A stretch of DNA of 64,000 nucleotides from Ketogulonicigenium vulgare WSH-001 (GTDB taxonomy: Bacteria; Pseudomonadota; Alphaproteobacteria; Rhodobacterales; Rhodobacteraceae), in the NCBI RefSeq assembly GCF_000223375.1, contig NC_017384.1, positions 872,097 through 936,096 of the forward strand. The letters run 5' to 3'. The notes under the pieces are model-generated. The model saw only the letters and a list, made by a program, of their open reading frames with translations. It did not search any database and had not been told where the DNA came from. The translations under genes were made by a program, and so were the position numbers. Of this stretch, positions 24,007-33,535 are shown piece after piece; the stretch's first letter is position 1; every line of letters starts with the position of its first letter.

Positions 24007-25377
24007 ATGACCGAGTGGCAAAAAGCCGGCTGGCGCAACCTTCCTCGCGTACAGATGCCCGACTATCTCGACAGCGCGCAGCTGGCGAATGTCGAGTCCC
24101 GCCTTGCCTCTTATCCCCCCTTGGTTTTTGCGGGCGAGGCGCGCCGCCTGAAATCGCTGCTGGCGCAAGTCTCGCGCGGCGAGGCGTTCTTGCTGCAAGG
24201 CGGCGATTGCGCGGAAAGTTTCTCGGCGTTTTCGGCGGATAACATCCGCGATACGTTCAAGGTGATGCTGCAAATGGCGGTCGTGCTGACCTATGGCGCC
24301 AAGGTGCCGGTGGTGAAAGTCGGCCGTATGGCGGGCCAATTCGCCAAGCCGCGCTCGGCCCCGACCGAGGCGATCGGCGGCATCGAGCTGCCCAGCTATC
24401 GCGGTGACATCATTAACGGCTTTGATTTCAATGAGGGCGCGCGCGTGCCTGACCCCGAGCGGATGCTGCAAGCCTATCTGCAATCGGCCGCCACGCTGAG
24501 CCTGCTGCGCGCCTTTTCGACCGGTGGTTATGCCGATGTGCGCAAGGTCCATGCCTGGACGCTGGGCTTTACCGGCGCGCCCGAGGCGGGCAAGTACCGC
24601 GAGATGGCCAACCGCATTTCCGACGCGCTCGATTTCATCGAGGCCGCCGGTATCCGCGACGAGGCCGCCCATGTGCTGCAAACGGTTGAATTCTTTACCA
24701 GCCACGAAGCGCTGCTGCTGGAATATGAAGAGGCGCTGACCCGCGTCGATTCGACCACCGGCAAATGGCTGGCAGGTTCGGGCCATATGGTCTGGATCGG
24801 CGACCGCACGCGTCAACCCGATGGTGCGCATGTTGAATATTGCGCCGGTGTGCAAAACCCGATCGGTCTGAAATGCGGCCCCTCGATGACGTCGGATGAT
24901 CTGAAACGCCTGCTCGAGCGTCTGAACCCGCAAAACGAGGCGGGCCGTCTGACGCTGATCGCACGCTTTGGCGCGGGCAAGGTCGGCGACCACCTGCCGC
25001 GTCTGATCCAAACCGTTCAGTCCGAGGGTGCGGATGTCGTCTGGACCTGTGACCCGATGCACGGCAACACGATCAAATCGACCACCGGCTATAAAACCCG
25101 TCCGGTCGATTCCGTGATGCGCGAAGTGCGTGAGTTCTTTGCCATCCATAATGCCGAGGGCACCATCCCCGGCGGCGTGCATTTCGAGATGACCGGCTCG
25201 GACGTGACCGAATGCACCGGCGGCGTGCGCGCGGTCACCGACGAAGATCTGTCGGACCGTTACCACACCGCTTGCGATCCGCGCCTGAACGCCAGCCAAT
25301 CGCTGGAGCTGGCCTTCCTTGTCGCCGAAGAACTCTCCAACCGCCGCAGCGCCGTGGCGCGGCAGTTGGCGGTCTGA
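24007..25377 (+). CDS. aroG: 3-deoxy-7-phosphoheptulonate synthase, class II
   Basis: First enzyme of the shikimate pathway, joining PEP and erythrose 4-phosphate to DAHP. It has 456 residues, as expected for class II. Visible blocks are [12 protein letters not shown] (metal-ligand Cys), [19 protein letters not shown], the [12 protein letters not shown] stretch, [11 protein letters not shown] and [15 protein letters not shown]. The ATG at 24007 is preferred over upstream in-frame codons because [14 protein letters not shown] is the usual N-terminus and a GGAGACC site precedes it. It ends directly against the convergent PAS gene, with no base between the two stop codons. Confidence 0.94.
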   Translation: MTEWQKAGWRNLPRVQMPDYLDSAQLANVESRLASYPPLVFAGEARRLKSLLAQVSRGEAFLLQGGDCAESFSAFSADNIRDTFKVMLQMAVVLTYGAKVPVVKVGRMAGQFAKPRSAPTEAIGGIELPSYRGDIINGFDFNEGARVPDPERMLQAYLQSAATLSLLRAFSTGGYADVRKVHAWTLGFTGAPEAGKYREMANRISDALDFIEAAGIRDEAAHVLQTVEFFTSHEALLLEYEEALTRVDSTTGKWLAGSGHMVWIGDRTRQPDGAHVEYCAGVQNPIGLKCGPSMTSDDLKRLLERLNPQNEAGRLTLIARFGAGKVGDHLPRLIQTVQSEGADVVWTCDPMHGNTIKSTTGYKTRPVDSVMREVREFFAIHNAEGTIPGGVHFEMTGSDVTECTGGVRAVTDEDLSDRYHTACDPRLNASQSLELAFLVAEELSNRRSAVARQLAV

Positions 25378-26028
25378 TCAGTCGTTTCGCACAACCAGTC
25401 GCAGGTGATCCCTGCGGCTGGCCCGGCGCGTCGCAACTGCGGCGCCGGTTTTAACCAGACGCAGGGCAGGCGCCTGCGCGATCGGCGTAAAGCGCGCCTT
25501 ATCCGCGCCGTGAATCGGGGCGATCCGCTCGGGCAGGCCGTCAAAGCTGCAGCGATGCAGCCCGCGACTGTCGGTATCCTCGAAAATCATGGCGCAGATG
25601 GCGCGGGTCACCTGACCCTCGCTGCTGGCCAGCGGCAACATCATCATCTGGCCGCGCGCGCGACCCATGCGGATATTCGCCTCGATCACAGCGGGCTGCG
25701 TCAGCACCTGTTCGGTCAAGTCCTGCAAATGTGCCCGCGCACCGCCCTGAAACAGCGCGGAAAAGGGCATGCCGCGCACATCGCCGTCGAACAGCTTGTC
25801 GATTTCGGTGCCGGCGACGCGCACGCGCGTCAGGCCGGGGGCGATGGCCTCGATCACCAGCGAATAGGGCAGAACGGCGTCAACCTGCGAGGGATCAAAG
25901 TCATAAAGCGCGGGCGCGCTGGCGGCCCCGCGCAGGCGCTGCCAATAGAATTCCAAGGCCGCGAACGAGCGGCGAATTTCCTCGCTTCCTTGGCAACGAT
26001 ACTGATGCGCATGAGGCGTGCCGTGCAT
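25378..26028 (-). CDS. PAS-domain protein without an output domain
   Basis: Protein of 216 residues. The central part (residues 25-150) reads as a PAS_5-type domain common in alphaproteobacteria: LEFYWQRLRG, PYSLVIEAIAPGLTRVRVAGTEI, LFDGDVRGMPFSALF and RGQMMMLPLAS. The C-terminal 60 residues are basic (RRASRRDHLRLVVRND) and carry no recognised enzymatic or DNA-binding domain. The start is the ATG at 26028 with GGAG six bases before it; a TTG at 26040 is less likely. Function unknown, probably sensory or protein-binding. Confidence 0.78.
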   Translation of the reverse strand: MHGTPHAHQYRCQGSEEIRRSFAALEFYWQRLRGAASAPALYDFDPSQVDAVLPYSLVIEAIAPGLTRVRVAGTEIDKLFDGDVRGMPFSALFQGGARAHLQDLTEQVLTQPAVIEANIRMGRARGQMMMLPLASSEGQVTRAICAMIFEDTDSRGLHRCSFDGLPERIAPIHGADKARFTPIAQAPALRLVKTGAAVATRRASRRDHLRLVVRND

Positions 26029-26193
26029 GACCAACTCCAACCAGACGTGGTTACTGAAACCTTACCTTTGTGTAGCACGCTATCTCAGCGTTGAGATCTC
26101 GAAAGTAAAAGAGTGGTTAATCCGCCCGTTGGCCGCAGATTGCTGCGGATTTAAGCTTGCAGCGCGGCGCAAAGCTGGGCAGTCAGGCTTTAT

Positions 26194-26883
26194 ATGATAT
26201 CTGGAATGACCGACATGACCACGCCGCGCCAAGCCGCCCCGCGTCAGGGGCTTTTGATCATCTTGTCCTCGCCTTCGGGCGCGGGAAAATCGACGCTGTC
26301 GCGCCGTCTGATGGCCTGGGATGAGACGCTGCGATTCTCGGTCTCGGCCACGACGCGTGCGCCGCGGGCGGGCGAGGTGGATGGCGAACATTACCATTTC
26401 ATGACGCGCGACGGCTTTGGCCAGTTGATCGCCACCGATCAGATGCTGGAGCATGCCGAGGTCTTTGGCAATTATTACGGCAGCCCGCGCGGTCCGGTGG
26501 AAATGGCGATGGCGCAGGGCCGCGATACGCTGTTCGACATCGACTGGCAGGGCGGGCAACAGATCCGCAACTCGCCGCTGGGGGCGGCTGTTGTGTCGAT
26601 TTTCATCCTGCCTCCCTCGATTGCCGAGCTGGAAAGCCGTCTGCGCGCGCGCGCGCAAGACAGCGAAGAGGTGATCGCGAAACGTATGCGCGAAAGCATG
26701 AACGAAATCAGCCATTGGGCGGAATACGATTACGTGCTGGTCAACGAGGATCTGGATCAGGCCGAGGCGCAGCTGATCACCATCATTCAGGCCGAACGCG
26801 CCCGTCGCAGCCGCCAACCTTGGCTGAATGGCTTTACGCGCGGTCTTCAGCAGGAATTTACATTGCGTGGCACGTCGTCATAA
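26194..26883 (+). CDS. gmk: Guanylate kinase
   Basis: Phosphorylates GMP to GDP. P-loop [15 protein letters not shown] (residues 25-40), GMP-binding region [21 protein letters not shown] and [17 protein letters not shown], then [14 protein letters not shown] and the lid region near 155-165 ([17 protein letters not shown]). The family is usually about 205-215 residues, so a start at 26206 or 26215 (MTDMTT or MTTPRQ) is also possible; the ATG at 26194 has CAGG seven bases before it. The stop lies 46 nt before the histidine kinase gene, so they may share a transcript. Confidence 0.94.
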   Translation: MISGMTDMTTPRQAAPRQGLLIILSSPSGAGKSTLSRRLMAWDETLRFSVSATTRAPRAGEVDGEHYHFMTRDGFGQLIATDQMLEHAEVFGNYYGSPRGPVEMAMAQGRDTLFDIDWQGGQQIRNSPLGAAVVSIFILPPSIAELESRLRARAQDSEEVIAKRMRESMNEISHWAEYDYVLVNEDLDQAEAQLITIIQAERARRSRQPWLNGFTRGLQQEFTLRGTSS

Positions 26884-26929
26884 TTCCGTTTCGTTTCGCC
26901 CGGATAAGCGCGAGACGAAGGAGACCGAC

Positions 26930-27964
26930 ATGCCCGACAATCTGAACGCCATCATTGGCGCGCTGGATTTGCCCGCTTTGATTATCTCGCCCGAGGGTCA
27001 GATCATCGCGCATAACGCGGCGGCGCGGGATTTGATCGGGATGGATATGGTCGGGCTGCCCCATGCGGCGGTGCTGCGCCAGCCTGCGGTCAGTGCTGCG
27101 GTTGATCTGGTGCTGTCGGGCGCGCCTGAATCGCGGGCGCGACTGACCCAGCGCGGTGCCTCGCGCGATTCGATCTGGCAGATGCGCGCCGCCGCATTCG
27201 AGGGGCAGCGCCGCGCCATTTTGGTGACCTTTACCGATCTGACCGCAGTCGAGGAGGCGAACCAGATCCGCCGCGATTTCGTCGCCAATGTCAGCCACGA
27301 GCTGCGCACCCCGCTGACCGCGATCATGGGCTTTATCGAGACATTGCGCGGCCCCGCCCGCGATGACCCCGGCGTGCGCGGCCGTTTTCTGGATATTATG
27401 GAGCGCGAGGCCAACCGTATGGTGCAGCTGGTCGATGGCCTGCTTTCGCTGTCGCGGGTCGAGGTGGATGAACGCGTCCGCCCGACGACACCCGTGGATC
27501 TCAAGGCGCTGGCCGAAGAAACCATTGCCGCGCTAGAGCCTTTGGCCGCGCAGGGCAATAATACAGTCACCCTGCACGCCGAACCCGGCAATTGGATTGT
27601 CCCCGGCGATATCGGGCAGTTGCATCAGGTGCTGCGCAATCTGGTGCAGAATGCGCTGAAATACGGCGGGCCGGACAAGAATGTCGTGATCGCGTTGCAT
27701 CCGGCGCAGTTCGATGTGGCTTTGCGCGCGACAGCCGTACGGATCGACGTGCAGGACGAAGGCCCGGGGATCGAGGCGCACCACATTCCCCGCCTGACCG
27801 AGCGGTTCTATCGCGTCGATGCGCATCGCGCCCGCACCGTGGGCGGCAGCGGCCTTGGCCTTGCGATCGTCAAGCATATCGTGAACCGCCACCGCGGCCG
27901 GTTGGCGATTTCCAGCACACCCGAAAAGGGCAGCACGTTCAGCGTGCTATTGCCGCAAGAGTGA
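26930..27964 (+). CDS. Soluble PhoR-like sensor histidine kinase
   Basis: Histidine kinase of 344 residues. Residues 8-105 are a PAS-like domain (ALIISPEGQIIAHNAAARDLIG). The H-box has the phosphorylated His123 in DFVANVSHELRTPLTA. The N-box is NLVQNALKYGG (237-247), G1 is DEGPGIEAHHIPRLTERFYRVD, and G2 is GGSGLGLAIVKHIV. This is the PhoR subgroup, but no transmembrane helix is present and no response regulator or pst/phoU gene follows. The ATG at 26930 has a strong GAAGGAG site. Partner regulator unknown. Confidence 0.88.
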   Translation: MPDNLNAIIGALDLPALIISPEGQIIAHNAAARDLIGMDMVGLPHAAVLRQPAVSAAVDLVLSGAPESRARLTQRGASRDSIWQMRAAAFEGQRRAILVTFTDLTAVEEANQIRRDFVANVSHELRTPLTAIMGFIETLRGPARDDPGVRGRFLDIMEREANRMVQLVDGLLSLSRVEVDERVRPTTPVDLKALAEETIAALEPLAAQGNNTVTLHAEPGNWIVPGDIGQLHQVLRNLVQNALKYGGPDKNVVIALHPAQFDVALRATAVRIDVQDEGPGIEAHHIPRLTERFYRVDAHRARTVGGSGLGLAIVKHIVNRHRGRLAISSTPEKGSTFSVLLPQE

Positions 27965-28005
27965 TCCGTTATACGTCTTGCGCGGAATTTCCCCCTCGCC
28001 ATCCC

Positions 28006-28035
28006 TTGACCTTTGAAGGCGATGGGTCACATATC
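28006..28035 (+). promoter_or_regulatory. Candidate sigma-70 promoter of the superoxide dismutase gene
   Basis: TTGACC (28006-28011) and CATATC (28030-28035) are 18 bases apart, about 30 bases before the sodB start codon. The -35 box is good, the -10 box is weak. It lies outside coding sequence. Confidence 0.35.
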
Positions 28036-28066
28036 AGCTTACCAAGGCATTGAAAGGATTAGTCCC

Positions 28067-28666
28067 ATGGCTTTCACCCTTCCGGAACTTCCCTACGCCC
28101 ACGACGCACTTGCCGCCAAAGGCATGTCGCGTGAGACGCTGGAATACCACCACGACCTGCACCACAAGGCCTATGTCGACAACGGCAACAAGCTGATCGC
28201 CGGCACCGAGTGGGAGGGCAAGACCCTCGAAGAGATCATCACCGGCACCTATAATGCCACTGCTGTTGCGCAAAACGGCATCTTCAACAACATCAGCCAG
28301 CTTTGGAACCACAACCAGTTCTGGGAATGGCTGTCGCCCGAAACCGTCGCCATCCCGGGCGAGCTGGAAAAGGCCCTGACCGAGTCCTTTGGTTCGGTTG
28401 CCAAGTTCAAAGAAGAGTTCTCGGCCGCTGGTGCCGCCCAATTCGGTTCGGGCTGGGCATGGCTGGTCAAAGACAAAGACGGCAGCCTGAAAGTCACCAA
28501 GACCGAAAACGGTGTGAACCCGCTGGTGTTTGGTCAAACCGCATTGCTGGGCGTCGACGTGTGGGAACACTCGTATTACATCGACTTCCGCAACAAGCGT
28601 CCGGCCTATCTGACCAACTTCCTCGACAATCTGGTCAACTGGGAAAAGGTTGCGTCGGCGCTTTAA
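28067..28666 (+). CDS. sodB: Superoxide dismutase, Fe type
   Basis: Converts superoxide to oxygen and hydrogen peroxide in the cytoplasm. It has 199 residues. Metal ligands are His28 (EYHHDLHHKAYV), His82 (QLWNHNQFW), Asp164 and His168 (DVWEHSYYID). A Gln at 78, four residues before His82, is the outer-sphere Gln position of Fe enzymes, which favours iron over manganese. No signal peptide. The start at 28067 gives the family MAFTLPELPYAHDAL and follows AAAGGA; upstream in-frame residues are not conserved. Confidence 0.95.
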   Translation: MAFTLPELPYAHDALAAKGMSRETLEYHHDLHHKAYVDNGNKLIAGTEWEGKTLEEIITGTYNATAVAQNGIFNNISQLWNHNQFWEWLSPETVAIPGELEKALTESFGSVAKFKEEFSAAGAAQFGSGWAWLVKDKDGSLKVTKTENGVNPLVFGQTALLGVDVWEHSYYIDFRNKRPAYLTNFLDNLVNWEKVASAL

Positions 28667-28690
28667 GCCGCCTACAGATTTCGAACCAGA

Positions 28691-28716
28691 CCCGGCGCTG
28701 TGGCGCCGGGTTTTTT
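28691..28716 (+). terminator. Intrinsic terminator of sodB
   Basis: An 8-bp stem CCCGGCGC/GCGCCGGG with a 4-nt loop, followed by six T residues. It ends 13 bases before the start of the rarD gene. Confidence 0.88.
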
Positions 28717-28728
28717 CTTGGGTGAGAC

Positions 28729-29622
28729 ATGCGCGACTTGCAGCAATCCTCGGGCGTTCTGGCCCTGATCGGCACCTATCTGCTCTGGGGCTTTATCGCG
28801 ATCTATTTCGGGGCGGTCTCGCATGTGCCGCCGATGGAAGTGCTGGCCTATCGCGTGTTCTGGGCGGCAGTGTTTTATGGGTTGATCCTGCTGGTGCAGG
28901 GGCGGTTCAGCGAAGTGCCCACGGCCATGCGCGATCCGCGCAAGCTGCGGCTGATGCTGCTGGCCGGGCTGATGATCGCCGCGAACTGGCTGCTGTTCAT
29001 CTTTGCCGTCAGCAATGGCCACGCGACCGAGGCCTCGATCGGTTATTACATCCTGCCGCTGATCGCCGCTGTCACCGGCTTTGCCGTCTTTCGCGAAAAG
29101 CTGGGGCGCTGGCAGATCGTCGCACTGCTGATCGCGGCCAGCGGCGTGCTGGTGCTGACGCTGGGCCTTGGGCGCGCGCCATGGGTCAGCCTGCTGCTGG
29201 CGGGCACGTTCGTCATCTATAATGTGATCAAAAGAACGCTAAAGGATGTGCCCTCGCTGGTCTCGGTGATGGCCGAGGTGATCTTGCTGGTCATTCCCGC
29301 CGCGCTTTATCTGGTGTTTTTCGGCGAGACGCTGTGGCAAGCGCCGCTGTCGCCCGCCTGGTGGCAGGATCAACTGCTGCTGATGTTGGCGGGGCCGATT
29401 ACGGCCATTCCGCTGATCTTGTTCGGTTATGGCGCGCAACGGGTCAGTATGGCCACAACGGGGATCATCTCTTACATGAACCCCACGATGCAACTCCTTG
29501 TTGCAACGCTTTATTTCCACGAGGCGCTGACGATCTGGCACGGTGTCGCACTGGCGCTGATCTGGCTGGCCCTTGCGGTCTATACCGGGGCCAGCCTGCG
29601 GGCGCATCACGCCGCGAAGTAA
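28729..29622 (+). CDS. rarD: RarD-type EamA transporter
   Basis: Inner-membrane transporter of 297 residues with ten hydrophobic helices in two EamA halves. The N-terminal GTYLLWGFIAIYFGAVSHVPPMEVLAYRVFWA is typical of RarD, first named for chloramphenicol sensitivity; the physiological substrate is unknown. It starts just after the sodB terminator, with TGGGTGAG before its ATG. Its 3' end overlaps that of the convergent LOG-family gene by 16 bases, so the two messages are complementary there. Confidence 0.92.
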   Translation: MRDLQQSSGVLALIGTYLLWGFIAIYFGAVSHVPPMEVLAYRVFWAAVFYGLILLVQGRFSEVPTAMRDPRKLRLMLLAGLMIAANWLLFIFAVSNGHATEASIGYYILPLIAAVTGFAVFREKLGRWQIVALLIAASGVLVLTLGLGRAPWVSLLLAGTFVIYNVIKRTLKDVPSLVSVMAEVILLVIPAALYLVFFGETLWQAPLSPAWWQDQLLLMLAGPITAIPLILFGYGAQRVSMATTGIISYMNPTMQLLVATLYFHEALTIWHGVALALIWLALAVYTGASLRAHHAAK

Positions 29623-30167
29623 GGCTTCAGCGCGGCTTCGATCTCTTCGACCGTGTTCACCACCGTGGTGTAGGACAGCAGGCTGCTTTCGGCAAAGCCC
29701 TGCGCCACGATGTTTTCCAAAAGCTGCACCAGCGGGTCCCAGAACCCGTCGACATTCAGCAAAAAGATCGGCTTTTGGTGCAGGCCGATCTGGCGCCAGG
29801 TCAGCACCTCGAAATACTCGTCCAGCGTGCCTGCGCCGCCGGGCAGGACGACGATGGCATCCGCGTTCATGAACATGACCTTTTTGCGTTCATGCATCGT
29901 CTCGGTGATGATCAGCTGATCCAGTTGGCGGCGACCAACCTCGCGCTTCATCAGATGGGTGGGGATGACGCCCACGGCCGCGCCGCCGGCCTCTTGTGTG
30001 GCGCTGGCGACAAGGCCCATCAGGCCGACATCGCCCGCGCCGTAAATCAGGCCCCAGTCATTGCGCGCGATCATCGCACCCGTGGCACTGGCCAGTTCTG
30101 CATAATGCGCCAGCGTGCCATAGCGAGAGCCGCAGTATACGCAGATTGATTTCTTGGTCAGCGCCAT
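29607..30167 (-). CDS. LOG family protein (nucleotide 5'-monophosphate phosphoribohydrolase type)
   Basis: Protein of 186 residues with a Rossmann-like fold. The LOG motifs are both present: HERKK at 92-96 and PGGAGTLDE at 109-117. GAGDVGLMG lies near residue 43. Plant and some bacterial members release cytokinin bases from their monophosphates, and others act on other nucleotide monophosphates. The substrate is not visible. Confidence 0.9.
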   Translation of the reverse strand: MALTKKSICVYCGSRYGTLAHYAELASATGAMIARNDWGLIYGAGDVGLMGLVASATQEAGGAAVGVIPTHLMKREVGRRQLDQLIITETMHERKKVMFMNADAIVVLPGGAGTLDEYFEVLTWRQIGLHQKPIFLLNVDGFWDPLVQLLENIVAQGFAESSLLSYTTVVNTVEEIEAALKPYFAA

Positions 30168-30310
30168 GAATTTACCCCTAAACTGTTTCCTTCAAGTCTC
30201 AGGTCCCAGATTAGTTGGGGCGGGCGGGTAACTCAACGCATGTCGAACTCGTCACGATGACAGGATTGTGTCACATCCTGTTCAAATTCTTGATGGGATT
30301 CGGATAGGCA

Positions 30311-31537
30311 GTGTCAAAGACGGTGAAAATTATCCTTGGGTTGCTGGCGGCTGCGGTTGCCTTTGTGGTGCTGATCCTGTTCGGCACAAGCGCGCGCATG
30401 ACGCCCGGCACCCAAGTTCCCGCAGCAGCAGCAGAGGCACCCGCCGTCGCACCGCCAGAAACAGCAACCGCTGAGGCCGATACGGCCGAGCAACAGTCCG
30501 CCGCCGCAACGCCTGATCCGGCTGCGGATGCTGCGCCCGAACCTGAGCCCGTCGCGGATGAACCCGCCGCCCAGCCCGCACAGGACGCGCCGCGCCTTGA
30601 TGTCGTGCGTCTGGCCGGAGATGGTCTGGCTGTTGTCGCCGGAAATGCCGCACCGGGCAGTGATGTGACGATTGTGGTGGATGGCGCGCCATCGACCACG
30701 GTGACCGCCAGCGCGGATGGCAGTTTTGCTGGCGTTGTCGATATCGGCGCCAGCGATGCGCCGCGCGTCATCGGCTTGCAAACAGAAACGGCCGACGGTC
30801 CCGTTGCCAGCTTGTCCGAGGCGATCCTTGCGCCGAACCCGCCCGCAGCAGCGCCTGAACCTGTCGAAGTGGCTGATGGTGAGGCGGCGGGTCAAGTGCC
30901 GACCGAAGGCGAACCCGCAGATGAACCCGCAGAACAATTGCCGGTGCAACAGGCCGCGCCGACGATCCTGATCACCGATGCCGATGGTGCGCGCGTGATC
31001 GCCGCGCCTGCGCCGCTCTCTGCCGATGCGCCGGCGCAGCTGCTGCAGACAATCTCCTATAATGCCGCCGGGAATGTGCTGCTGTCCGGCCGCGCTGCCG
31101 GTGTCGGTGGGCGCGTTGCGATCTATGTCGATAACGTGCTGCTGGGCTTTGCCGCGGTCGCCGATGACGGCAGTTGGAGCCTGCAACACGACGGCATCGA
31201 CCCCGGTCGCCACACGTTGCGCGTCGATTGGCTGGACACGGAGGGCCGTGTGCGCAACCGTGTCGAGACGCCTTTCCTGCGCGAGGACGAAGGCGCGCTG
31301 GCGCAGGCCGTTGCAACCGAGGCCACTGCCGCCACCACCGGCATCGCCAGCCGCACCGTGCAACCCGGCAATACGCTCTGGGCTATTGCGCGCGAACGTT
31401 ACGGCAGCGGCATTCTTTATGTGCAGGTGTTCGAGGCGAACCGCGACCGCATCCGCGATCCCGATCTGATCTATCCGGGCCAGATTTTCGACCTGCCGGA
31501 TCTGCCGGAATCGCCCGATCGCCCTGCGACGCCGTAA
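30311..31537 (+). CDS. Membrane-anchored LysM peptidoglycan-binding protein
   Basis: Protein of 408 residues, probably facing the periplasm. An N-terminal membrane helix (residues 6-26) is followed by a long Ala/Pro/Glu-rich linker, a beta-rich block near 105-175 ([18 protein letters not shown]) repeated in looser form near 255-325 ([19 protein letters not shown]), and a C-terminal LysM domain near 345-400 ([28 protein letters not shown]). The two beta blocks look like Ig-like repeats. The start is a GTG at 30311. The C-terminal LysM should bind cell-wall glycan. Specific function unknown. Confidence 0.87.
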   Translation: MSKTVKIILGLLAAAVAFVVLILFGTSARMTPGTQVPAAAAEAPAVAPPETATAEADTAEQQSAAATPDPAADAAPEPEPVADEPAAQPAQDAPRLDVVRLAGDGLAVVAGNAAPGSDVTIVVDGAPSTTVTASADGSFAGVVDIGASDAPRVIGLQTETADGPVASLSEAILAPNPPAAAPEPVEVADGEAAGQVPTEGEPADEPAEQLPVQQAAPTILITDADGARVIAAPAPLSADAPAQLLQTISYNAAGNVLLSGRAAGVGGRVAIYVDNVLLGFAAVADDGSWSLQHDGIDPGRHTLRVDWLDTEGRVRNRVETPFLREDEGALAQAVATEATAATTGIASRTVQPGNTLWAIARERYGSGILYVQVFEANRDRIRDPDLIYPGQIFDLPDLPESPDRPATP

Positions 31538-31606
31538 CCGCGCAGACGCACTGGCGCATCCCGGTCCAAGGGACTAGGGTGCGCCTCCTTGGGAAAAGGG
31601 GGCAAC

Positions 31607-33427
31607 ATGCACAGGCCGCGTATTTCAATCACTGACGCTTCGGCAAAGCCGGTGCAGGGCCTTTCCATCCTGCGGCGCGTGCTGCCCTATTTGTGGCCCG
31701 ATGGCGCGAATTGGGTGAAATACCGGGTGGTTGCGGCCCTTGTCCTGCTGATGATCGCGAAACTGATCACGGTTGCGACGCCTTTGTTTTACAAATGGGC
31801 GGTCGATAGCCTGTCGGGCGTGGTCAGCGGGCCCGCGGGCATGATGGCGCTGGGGGCGGTGGGCCTGACCGTCGCATATGGCGGCGCGCGTCTGCTGACG
31901 GTCGGCTTTCAGCAGCTGCGCGATGCGGTCTTTGTGCGCGTCGGCCAGCGGTCGCTGCGGATCATCGCGGGACAGGCCTTTGCGCATATGCATCAACTTT
32001 CGATGCGCTATCACATCACGCGCAAGACCGGCGGCCTTAGCCGCATTATGGAGCGCGGGATCAAAGGCGTCGACTTCCTGCTGCGGATGTTCGTCTTTTC
32101 GCTGGGGCCCTTGGTGCTGGAGCTGGTGCTGGTCTGCGCCACCTTATTCTTTCTGTTCGACGTGCGTTTCCTGCTGGTCGTTGCGGGCACGATTGCCGCC
32201 TATATCGTGTATACATTGCTGGCGACCGAATGGCGCGTCCGCATCCGCCGCAAGATGAACGAGCAGGACAATGACGCCAATCAAAAGGCCATCGACAGTC
32301 TGCTGAACTTTGAAACGGTGAAATATTTCGACGCCGAGACGCGCGAAGTGAACCGCTATGATTCGGCGATGGAGAAATATGAGGATGCCGCCGTCAAAAC
32401 TGGTGTCTCGCTGGCCGCGCTGAATTTTGGCCAATCGCTGATCATCACCCTTGGCCTGACCGCCGTCATGGTGCTGGCCGCGATGGGGGTGCAGGATGGC
32501 ACGATGACGGTTGGCGATTTCGTCATGGTCAACGCCTATATGATCCAGGTCACCCAGCCGCTGAACTTCCTTGGCACGATCTATCGCGAAATCCGGCAGG
32601 CTCTGGTCGATATGGGTCAGTTGTTCGATCTGATGGGCGAGGCGGCCGAGGTCAAGGACAAGCCGGGCGCGCCCGCGCTGCGGATCACCGGCGGCGAAAT
32701 CCGCTTTGAGGACGTCCGCTTTCACTATGCCCCGGATCGCGAGATTTTGAAGGGCGTCAGTTTCACCGTGCCCGCGGGCAAAACGCTGGCGCTGGTCGGC
32801 GCGACGGGATCGGGGAAATCCACCATCGGGCGGCTGTTGTTCCGGTTCTATGACGTGACGGGCGGACGCATCTTGATCGACGGCCAAGATATTCGTGACG
32901 TGACCCAGGAATCGCTGCACCGCGCCATCGGTGTGGTGCCGCAAGACACCGTGCTGTTCAACGACACCATCGGCTATAACATCGGCTATGGTCGCGCAGG
33001 CGCCACGCAGGCGCAGATCGAGGATGCTGCCCGCGCCGCGCAAGTCCATGATTTCATTGCCAGCCTGCCCGAAGGCTATGAGACGCAGGTGGGCGAGCGG
33101 GGCTTGAAACTCTCGGGCGGGGAAAAGCAGCGCGTGGGTATTGCCCGCACGCTTTTGAAAGATGCGCCGCTGTTGCTGCTGGACGAGGCGACATCTGCAC
33201 TCGACACCAATACCGAGATGGGCGTGCAAGAGGTGCTGGCGCGGGCCGAGGCGGGGCGCACCACGATTTCCATCGCGCACCGCCTGTCCACCATTGCCGA
33301 CGCCGACGAGATCATCGTTCTGGATCACGGCGCGGTGGTCGAACGCGGCAGTCATGGCGGGCTTTTGGCCCAGAACGGCCGCTATGCCCAGCTATGGGCG
33401 CATCAGCAAGCTTCCGACCAAGACTGA
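31607..33427 (+). CDS. Atm1/ABCB7-type ABC exporter
   Basis: Half-size exporter of 606 residues: six-helix membrane domain, then ATPase. Membrane-domain blocks such as HQLSMRYHITRKTGGLSRIMERGIKGVDFLLR and NFETVKYFDAETREVNRYD are specific to the Atm1 group. These export glutathione-linked species and help in iron-sulfur or heavy-metal handling. The ATPase has GATGSGKSTIGRLLFR, VVPQDTVLFNDTI, LSGGEKQRVGIART and LLLLDEATSALD. The ATG at 31607 follows GGGGGCAAC; a TTG at 31589 lies inside the ribosome-site region and is unlikely. Confidence 0.93.
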   Translation: MHRPRISITDASAKPVQGLSILRRVLPYLWPDGANWVKYRVVAALVLLMIAKLITVATPLFYKWAVDSLSGVVSGPAGMMALGAVGLTVAYGGARLLTVGFQQLRDAVFVRVGQRSLRIIAGQAFAHMHQLSMRYHITRKTGGLSRIMERGIKGVDFLLRMFVFSLGPLVLELVLVCATLFFLFDVRFLLVVAGTIAAYIVYTLLATEWRVRIRRKMNEQDNDANQKAIDSLLNFETVKYFDAETREVNRYDSAMEKYEDAAVKTGVSLAALNFGQSLIITLGLTAVMVLAAMGVQDGTMTVGDFVMVNAYMIQVTQPLNFLGTIYREIRQALVDMGQLFDLMGEAAEVKDKPGAPALRITGGEIRFEDVRFHYAPDREILKGVSFTVPAGKTLALVGATGSGKSTIGRLLFRFYDVTGGRILIDGQDIRDVTQESLHRAIGVVPQDTVLFNDTIGYNIGYGRAGATQAQIEDAARAAQVHDFIASLPEGYETQVGERGLKLSGGEKQRVGIARTLLKDAPLLLLDEATSALDTNTEMGVQEVLARAEAGRTTISIAHRLSTIADADEIIVLDHGAVVERGSHGGLLAQNGRYAQLWAHQQASDQD

Positions 33428-33535
33428 CAGCAAGGCTTGGCTTGCGGCGATCCTGCCGCTAAAAGGATGCCAAGCCACTGTCCGCGCGGAACCTTTGCGG
33501 GGCACAGCAGGACATAAAGAATAAGGATCCATAGC

